Source of the DNA: Begonia masoniana
Lineage: Eukaryota > Streptophyta > Magnoliopsida > Cucurbitales > Begoniaceae
Direction: 5' to 3'
Assembly: GCA_022432975.1 (NCBI GenBank)
Contig: CM039502.1
Coordinates: 10,019,290-10,083,289, forward strand
Length of the DNA stretch: 64,000 nucleotides
In this document: piece after piece, positions 57,175-64,000 of the stretch
Position numbering within the stretch: position 1 is the stretch's first letter
Layout of the letters: the number at the start of each line of letters is the position of its first letter
Notes under the pieces: generated by a model
What the model saw: only the letters and a program-made list of their open reading frames with translations
Told to the model about the DNA's origin: nothing
Database searches by the model: none
Program-made: the position numbers and the translations under genes

Positions 57175-57680
57175 GGTACTGTTCACGTGAACAGTACCCC
57201 AGACGGACGCTAAAAACCGAGTCCGTCCGGTACTGTTCACGTGAACAGTACCGTTTAGGTTTTTTATTTTCTCTGTTTAATAAATTAATTTTTAAAAAAT
57301 AGTAAACGATATTGGATTTGTTTAAAATTTTTATCACGTATTCACCACGTTATGAGAAGATAATTCAAAAATTTTCGTTATTTTACAATACTTACATGGT
57401 TTATTATAATTTTTTACGTATGTTTTATAAAATAATTCACTAAAATTACAATAAATCGTACAAGTGTTAGAAAATCACGAAACTTTTCAGATTATCTTCT
57501 CATAACGTGGTGAATATGTGATAAAACTTTTAAGGAAATCCAATATCGTTTACTATTTTTTAAAAATTAATTTATAAAACAGCAAAAAATATTTTTTAAA
57601 TGGGTACTGTTCACATGAACAGTACCGTCCGGACGCTGTTTTTAGCGTCCGTCCGGGGTACTGTTCACGTAAACAGTACC
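57175..57680. mobile_element. Foldback/MITE-like palindromic element
   Basis: The whole ~506-bp segment is an imperfect inverted repeat centred near 57428, with arms ~75-85% matched by eye (for example ACGATATTGGATTTG in the left arm against its complement near 57537-57551). The tips of each arm hold 24-bp palindromes GGTACTGTTCAC/GTGAACAGTACC: perfect at 57175-57198 and 57229-57252, one mismatch at 57603-57626 and 57657-57680. Between them lie GTCCGTCCGG words. No ORF. Target duplications could not be identified. Confidence 0.8.
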
Positions 57681-57694
57681 TATTTAAATAATTT

Positions 57695-57866
57695 TACAGG
57701 AGGATCAGACCAGAAACGAATGTATATGTAACTGAGAAGTAGAAGTAGAAACTGCGTGTCTAGAATTTTATGTTCAGCATTCCATTTCATTATTGCTCTA
57801 CTTGCTTAGAATTAGGCTAATAGATGAGTTTTGTGATGTAGGTGCTGAGATTGCAACAGGTGAATT
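57695..57866 (+). mobile_element. Fragment of the E/F (TGTARC) family, cut by element C
   Basis: About 170 bp match E at 17335-17515 in the same orientation (GGATCAGA-CAGAAACGAATG, AGGCTAATAGATGAGTTTTG, TGATGTAGGTG) and stop at the start of element C's LTR. The remainder is expected beyond the window, on the far side of C. Confidence 0.8.
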
Positions 57867-59233
57867 TGTTGACTTAATTGATGTTTAAGTCTAAATATGT
57901 TTTTGATAATGTGTGTTTATGATAATATAATTTGATTATGTTTATTATATGAGAAGTATGAATTTTGCATTTGTGTTTTAATCTGTTGGAAATACCCTTG
58001 ATAAGGGTATTTTAGTATCTAATGCGTGTGATCAAGCGTACAGGGCTGAAATATATTAAATAAATTTAAATCAGACTTCCGGCCACAAAACGACAAGAGC
58101 GGAGTCGTTTACAAGAATACACTTCCGGCCACAAAACGACAAGAACAGAGTCGTTTACAAGAATACACTTCCGGCCACAAAACGACAAAAGCGGATGAGT
58201 AAATGGAATTACTCCACCGCTCGCTAGACGACAAGGCGGATAAGCTAAAATGAAGAAGTCCACCGCTCGCTAGACGACAAGGCGGATGAGCTAAAACAAA
58301 CTACTCCACCGCTCACTAAATGACAAGGCGGATGAGTAAATGGAATTGCTCTTCCGGTCGCTAAACGACAAAGGCGGATGTGTAAACCAAGTTACTCTAC
58401 CGGTCACAAAACGACAAAGGCGGAAGATATCCTTGACTTAATCAAACGTCAGCGTTTTAAAGCTTCATCTTCAGGTGCCGGTTCAAGCGTTTTACAGCTT
58501 CATCATCCGATAGCGTTTCAAGGCTAAATCAGCTTCGTCTTCCGCCAGAATTCAAATTAGCCGCGAAGCTACAGTGACGTCGTTTTCAGCCATAACTCCA
58601 GAACATTAATGGCAACGACGACTTGCAACTACAAACGGCAACGGCCACCTGAAAATGTACGAACTGCTCCAACGGTAACAAAGTTTCTATTATTGGATAA
58701 GGAGCATTTAAGCCAAGCCGATTTTGCAGAAAGAGTATTTAAGCTAAGGTTAGAGCTAGAAGAAACAACTTTTGAAAATTTGAATCCCGAGCCCTAATCT
58801 GTGAATATCATACTCTGAAAAATCTGCTACCTACATCTCTCTCTATTCCAAAACTTGAGTTTCTGTTTTGAGAGGTTGTAGATTATTAATCTGTGTTTCA
58901 ATTCTGAAAAACTTGTAAGGCAGTGGATTGACGCCCGTAAATATCAATCCAGGATTGTGTAAGGCTGTGGATCGAAGCCCGTAAGTTCGATCAGGTTTTT
59001 CTCGTTGAGGAGAAGTAAGGAATCTTCAAGGAGGTGCCTTGGAGCGTGGACGTAGGTAGTTTGGCCGAACCACGTAAAAATACTGGTGTCAAATTTCTCT
59101 CTCTCTCTCTTTACATTATATTGATTATTTGTGTTAAATCTATAAGTTTAATCAAGAGAGAAATTGGTTAGATTAGAAATTAAAATTAAAAAGAGTCTAA
59201 TTCACCCCCCTCTTAGACAATACCGATCCTACA
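57867..59233 (+). repeat. 5' LTR of element C
   Basis: 1367 bp. The U3 array at 58075-58435 has units with ACTTCCGGCCACAAAACGAC and CCACCGCTCGCTAGACGACA plus GGCGGATGAG, the same words as in A. Confidence 0.92.
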
Positions 59234-59235
59234 AT

Positions 59236-59247
59236 TGGTATCAGAGC
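59236..59247 (+). other. Primer-binding site of element C
   Basis: TGGTATCAGAGC two bases after the LTR, complementary to initiator tRNA-Met. Confidence 0.9.
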
Positions 59248-59297
59248 AAGGTTATCATTGTCTAAGCTGTCTTTAATCATTGTGTGATATATTTACA

Positions 59298-60884
59298 ATG
59301 GCAATGGCATTCAACACTAACTCCACACACGGAGAAGGTCAAGCTACAAATAGGCCTCCCTTCTTTGATGGGAGTGATTATGTTTACTGGAAAGCAAGAA
59401 TGAAGATATTCATTCAAGCCATGGACTATGAGCTATGGAACATCATAGAATATGGTCCATTTAAAGCCATGAAAACTGTAGATGGCCAAAGTGTCCCTAA
59501 GATTTCCACTGACCTAACTGAGTCAGATAAGAGAAATCTAAGCCTTAATGCTAAGGCGATAAACACCATGTATTGTGCCTTAAATAGAGATGAATTTAAT
59601 AGGGTACAAGGGTGTGAAAGTGCTCAAGAAATCTGGCACTTATTAGAGGTTACCCATGAGGGAACAAATCAGGTAAAAGAGAGTAAATTGAATATGATTG
59701 TACATGAGTATGAGTTATTTTCTATGCCAAAAGATGAATCTATATCTTCTATGTTTACAAGGTTTACTAACATTACCAATGGCTTAAAAGCTCTTGGTAA
59801 ATCATATTCTTGTGAAGAACAGGTCAGGAAGATTCTTAGATGTCTTCCAAGAAGCTGGCAGCCAAAGGTGACTGTCATACAGGAAGCAAAGGATCTCAAG
59901 ATTCTAAAACTTGAGGAACTCCTTGGATCTCTTATGACACATGAGATCACGATGAGGTCAAACGAGAAGGAAGATCTCAAGGAGAGGGAAGCTACAAAAA
60001 GAAAAGATATTGCACTGAAAGCTTCCTCAAGTAAACAAGACCTGTCAGAGGAAGAAGAAGAAGAAGATGATGATGAAGATATCGCTCTCATTACAAGGAG
60101 GTTCAGCAAATTCCTCCAGAAAAAAAGATTGCAAGGAAGGAGATTTCCAAAGGGTGAAAAATCCCAAAAGGAGAAGGAAATCACCTGCTTCGGGTGTGGA
60201 AAGTCTGGCCATATGAAGGCATACTGTCCACAAGCAAAGAAATATCCCAAGAAGTTCAAGAAGAAGGCCATGAAAGCAACTTGGGATGAAAGTGAAGGCG
60301 ACACCTCCTCTTCTGATGATGAAGAAGTTGCAAATCTGTGCTTTATGGCACACGAGGAAAATGTTAGTACTTCTTCAAGTATTATAAGTGATAGCGATAG
60401 TGATAATGAAGAAGGTGAACTAATTGATGCATTTAATGACTTGGTCAAACAATTTGGCATGCTTAAGTCTAAGTATAACATGTTGAAAAAGGAAAATGCA
60501 GGGTTGTTAGAAAAGCATGTGAAAGAAGTAGACGTGCATGAAAAGGAAATTACTGAACTTAAGAAGAAAAATGAGTCGTTGAATAAACTGGTTTTGTGGT
60601 TCTCAAATGGTAGCAAGAACTTAACATTGCTAATAGGGAACCATAGAGCTACTCATGATAAAGCAGGTCTAGGCTATGATAAGTTCAACAAAAGAAAAGT
60701 TTTTAAGAATTTCTTTGTTAAACCATCTACTTGTCATACTTGTAATGAAGTAGGATATAAATCCTTTGAGTGTCCATTAAAATTAAACAATATGAAATCT
60801 GGCAGTAAATTACAGTGGGTTCCCAAAGGAACCAAAACTAACACCAGGACCCAAAAGATTTGGGTACCTAAGAAGACTGCTTGA
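59298..60884 (+). CDS. gag polyprotein of element C, intact
   Basis: 528 residues from ATG 59298 (MAMAFNTNS; the ATG at 59304 would give the MAFN start of A and B). UBN2-like capsid domain with [13 protein letters not shown], a run of acidic residues, a first zinc knuckle [15 protein letters not shown], a coiled-coil segment, and a second knuckle [15 protein letters not shown] in which the usual His is Tyr (GYKS instead of GHKS). That change may weaken zinc binding. TGA 60882-60884 is followed by pol in the -1 frame. Confidence 0.92.
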   Translation: MAMAFNTNSTHGEGQATNRPPFFDGSDYVYWKARMKIFIQAMDYELWNIIEYGPFKAMKTVDGQSVPKISTDLTESDKRNLSLNAKAINTMYCALNRDEFNRVQGCESAQEIWHLLEVTHEGTNQVKESKLNMIVHEYELFSMPKDESISSMFTRFTNITNGLKALGKSYSCEEQVRKILRCLPRSWQPKVTVIQEAKDLKILKLEELLGSLMTHEITMRSNEKEDLKEREATKRKDIALKASSSKQDLSEEEEEEDDDEDIALITRRFSKFLQKKRLQGRRFPKGEKSQKEKEITCFGCGKSGHMKAYCPQAKKYPKKFKKKAMKATWDESEGDTSSSDDEEVANLCFMAHEENVSTSSSIISDSDSDNEEGELIDAFNDLVKQFGMLKSKYNMLKKENAGLLEKHVKEVDVHEKEITELKKKNESLNKLVLWFSNGSKNLTLLIGNHRATHDKAGLGYDKFNKRKVFKNFFVKPSTCHTCNEVGYKSFECPLKLNNMKSGSKLQWVPKGTKTNTRTQKIWVPKKTA

Positions 60885-63800
60885 ACTCTATCTTGCAGGT
60901 TGACTGCTCTCCCGGGAAAAACCAGTGGTATCTCGACAGTGGATGCTCGAGACATATGATGGGAGACTCAACTAAATTTGCTGCTGTCAGCAAAAAGAAA
61001 GGAAATGTTACCTTTGGTGGAAACCAAAAGGGTAAAATCGTTGGCATTGGCAACATAGGTAACTCTATCAACCCTATCATAGAAAATGTTTTATTAGTTG
61101 ATGGGTTGAAACACAATTTGCTTAGCATAAGTCAATTATGTGACAAAGGTTATGAAGTAATATTCAAATCAAATTCTTGCTTGATTAAAGATGTTTCAAA
61201 TGGCAAAATTCTGTTTTCTGGTTATAGGAAAGAAAATATCTATATTATTGATTTAGATGATATTGTTATGTCTGATGAAAAATGTTTTGCTGTTAATTCT
61301 TCCCATGATTCTTGGATCTGGCATAGAAGATTAGGACATGTAGGGATGGATACCTTAGCTAAGATTACTAAGGAGAATTTAGTTAGAGGAATTCCTAAGA
61401 TATCCTTTGAAAAGGATAAAGTCTGTGAAGCTTGTCAAATAGGCAAGCAGATCAAAAGCTCTTTTGCATCAAAGAATGCAATCTCAACTTCTAAGCCTCT
61501 CCAACTCCTTCATATGGACCTTTTCGGTCCTTCTAATATAGCCAGTCTAGGAGGCAAATTCTATGCTTTTGTCATTGTTGATGATTTCTCTAGATTTACT
61601 TGGGTTTATTTTCTGAAGTCTAAGGATGAGACTTTTGATACTTTTTCTAGTTTTAGGAAAAGAGTTCAAAATGAAAAGGAGCTCACCATTGTTACTATTC
61701 GTAGTGATCATGGTGGTGAATTTGAAAATGAGAAATTTGAACTCATGTGTCTCAAGTATGGAATTGAACACAATTTCTCTTCTCCTAGGACCCCTCAGCA
61801 AAATGGTGTTGTTGAGAGGAAGAATAGATCTCTTCAAGAGCTTGCTAGGACTATGCTTAATGAGAATTCACTTCCTAAGTATTTCTGGGCTGAAGCTGTC
61901 GCAACAGCCTGTTATGTGCTTAATCGGGTCTCCATAAGACCTATTCTAGAGAGAACTCCATATGAGCTCTGGAGTGGAAAAACTCCTTCTGTCAAGTATT
62001 TTAGAGCTTTTGGCTGTAAATGCTTTATCCTTAATACTAAGGATAACTTAGGAAAATTTGATTCCAAATCTGATATTGGAATTTTTCTAGGTTATTCCAT
62101 TTCCAGCAAAGCTTATAAAGTATTCAATAGGAGAACTCTAGTTGTTGAGGAATCTGTCCATGTCAACTTTGATGAGTTTCCTCAACCCACAATCAATGTG
62201 GATGAGGATGATTCTCTGGATAATCAACTAGATTCCATTTCTTTAGAAAAGCCTAGTGATCCTGCTCATGTAGAGAAATCTCTAGAACCTTCTTCAAATT
62301 CTCTAGATATTGTTCCTGTCAAGGATGAAAATCCTACTCTTCCTAGAGATTGGAAATATGTCCGAAACCATCCAATAGATGAAGTCTTAGGTGATCCTTC
62401 ACTAGGAGTTAAGACTAGATCCTCTCTTAGGAATCTCTGTGCCCATGTGGCATTCATTTTACAAGTAGAGCCTAAGAAATTTGAAGAAGCCGAGAGTGAT
62501 GAAAATTGGATTTTGGCCATGCAAGAAGAATTAAATCAATTTGAAAGGAGCAAAGTATGGGAACTTGTTCCAAGGCCTAAGGATCATCCCATTATTGGAA
62601 CCAAATGGGTTTTTAAGAATAAATTAGATGAAAATAGGATTGTTGTGAGAAACAAGGCTAGACTAGTTGCTAAGGGGTACTCACAGGAAGAGGGAATTGA
62701 TTTTGAGGAATCTTTTGCCCCTGTAGCTAGATTAGAGTCAATTAGGATGCTCCTTGCTTTTGCCTGCTACAAGAACTTCATACTCTTTCAAATGGATGTA
62801 AAGAGTGCATTCTTAAATGGTTATATTACAGAAGAGGTTTATGTAGAGCAACCTTTAGGTTTCGAAGCCTTTGATAAACCCGATCATGTCTACAAACTTA
62901 GAAAAGCACTCTATGGTCTTAAGCAGGCTCCTAGAGCTTAGTATGATAGATTGAAGAATTTCCTTGAAGAAAGAAATTTCAAAAAGGGTAATTCTGATTC
63001 AACTCTATTTACCATGCAAAAGGATGCAGACATTTTGTTAGTTCAAATTTATGTCGATGACATTATTTTTGGATCAACAAATGTCAAAATGTGTATTGAG
63101 TTCTCTTCCCTCATGCAAAGTGAATTTGAAATGAGTATGATGGGGGAGTTAAAGTTTTTCTTAGGATTCCAGATTAGTCAATCTCCTGATGGAATTTTCT
63201 TCTGTCAAGAAAAGTATATTAACGAACTCCTTAAGAAGTTTGGGTTAGAATCTGTCAAATCCTCTAAAACTCTCATGAGTACCACTACTAAATTGGACAA
63301 GGATGAAAATGGTATAAGTGTGGATATCAAGAAATATCGTGGTATGATTGGTTCTCTGTTATATCTGACTGCAAGCAGGCCAGATATACTCTTTAGTGTT
63401 TGTCTGTGTGCTAGATTCCAGGCTGCACCTAAGGAATCTCACTTAACTGCTGTCAAAAGAATTTTTAAATATTTAAGTGGAACTCCTGACTTAGGATTAT
63501 GGTATCCTAAAGGTACTTCTTTCGATCTGATAGGATATTCTGATTCTGACTATGCTGGTAGTCTTATTGATAGGAAGAGCACAAGTGGCACTTGTCAATT
63601 CTTAGGAGAATCACTAGTTTCCTGGTATTCTAAGAAACAAAATTTTGTTGCACTGTCAACAGCTGAGAGTGAATATATTGCTGCAGGCAGTTGTTGTGTA
63701 CAAATGCTTTGGATGAAACAGACCTTGGAAGATTACAATCTGTTTTATGATAGGATTCCTATTCGGTGTGATAACACCAGTGCAATTAATATTTCCAAGA

Positions 63801-64000
63801 ATCCAATTCAGCACTCTAGAACCAAGCACATAGATGTCAGATATCACTTTATTCGTGATCACGTCCAAAGAGGTGATATTTCTTTAGAGTTTGTTAATTC
63901 TGTCGATCAATTGGCAGATATTTTCACAAAACCGTTGGATGAGAAAACCTTCTGTGGTATTAGAATAAGATTAGGTCTTCTCAGGTATAAGAACAGTTAA
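60881..64000 (+). pseudogene. pol of element C with one in-frame TAG
   Basis: Protease ([14 protein letters not shown]), integrase ([11 protein letters not shown]...CEACQIGKQ zinc segment; [26 protein letters not shown] core), RT ([23 protein letters not shown]) and RNase H ([19 protein letters not shown]), ending with TAA at 63998-64000. TAG at 62939-62941, in RT just after YGLKQAPRA, replaces the Trp codon TGG of element A; the frame is otherwise open throughout. One G-to-A change is enough to explain it. An ATG for pol is not evident, so expression must come from the gag-pol junction. Confidence 0.92.

Larger units (their letters stand above)
57867..64000 (+). mobile_element. SIRE-like Copia element C (continues beyond the window)
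   Basis: Same family as A and B. The 5' LTR is 57867-59233 (TGTTGAC...CCTACA), followed by a primer-binding site 59236-59247, intact gag, and pol to the last base of the window. The post-pol ORF, polypurine tract and 3' LTR lie outside. It inserted into a fragment of the E/F family. It is the best preserved member here, with a single stop codon in pol. Confidence 0.93.

Noticed and set aside
58609..58797. 62-codon ORF in the LTR of element C
   Set aside because: The corresponding LTR regions of A and B do not keep the frame.

Overview
This window is plant nuclear DNA from a eudicot. Five multi-exon genes or gene pieces have GT-AG introns and products typical of land plants: LSF1, CYP38, a SWEET, an RPL35-like sequence and the 5' end of XPG/UVH3. 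The rest is dominated by nested LTR retrotransposons. A run of exactly 100 Ns (39729-39828) marks a draft scaffold gap, and the first ~1.1 kb looks like unpolished long-read sequence. The species cannot be named from this sequence.

Layout: (1) 1-14297: SIRE-like Copia element B (minus strand), split by a complete copy of the same family, A (380-10908, TSD AATTA). A carries gag, pol and a broken third ORF. (2) 14298-24812: a 434-bp tandem duplication, a decayed Copia element D (15917-23792, minus) with a solo-LTR-like element E inside it (16468-18568, TSD CGTTC), then a 0.96-kb tandem duplication of D's 5' end. (3) 25284-32770: solo-LTR-like F (TSD GAAGT) split by related G1 (26966-32194, TSD CACAT). 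G1 carries long arrays of 24-bp and 11-bp units. (4) 32.9-41 kb: a PIF/Harbinger remnant, the complete 10-exon LSF1 gene (+), an LTR end, the gap, and the first exons of CYP38 (-). (5) 41.7-53.3 kb: three 5' exons of XPG/UVH3 (-). Intron 2 is filled by a very young Copia element H (42141-52668, TSD AATAC), which holds a 2.5-kb array of hairpin units and is split by solo-LTR-like J (45641-48197, TSD ATGAG). (6) 53.7-56.9 kb: an RPL35-like reading frame, a SWEET gene with a premature stop, and a possible potassium-transporter fragment. (7) 57.1-64 kb: a ~0.5-kb foldback element, a fragment of the E/F family, and SIRE-like element C (57867 to the window end), with intact gag and a pol broken only by one TAG.

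Two patterns stand out. The TGTARC...GYTACA elements (E, F, G1, J) each carry, in the same order, a leader with a splice donor, a ~50-nt cryptic exon ending in AG|GTAAGT, and then a private tandem array. In addition, short words (TCGGYAGATG, and CCGnYCnCnAAACGACAA) recur in arrays of LTR families that are otherwise unrelated: the SIRE-like Copia LTRs, the E/F family and the leader of H. This points to a mobile or convergently selected repeat module. No bacterial-type operons, CRISPR arrays, rRNA or convincing tRNA genes were seen.
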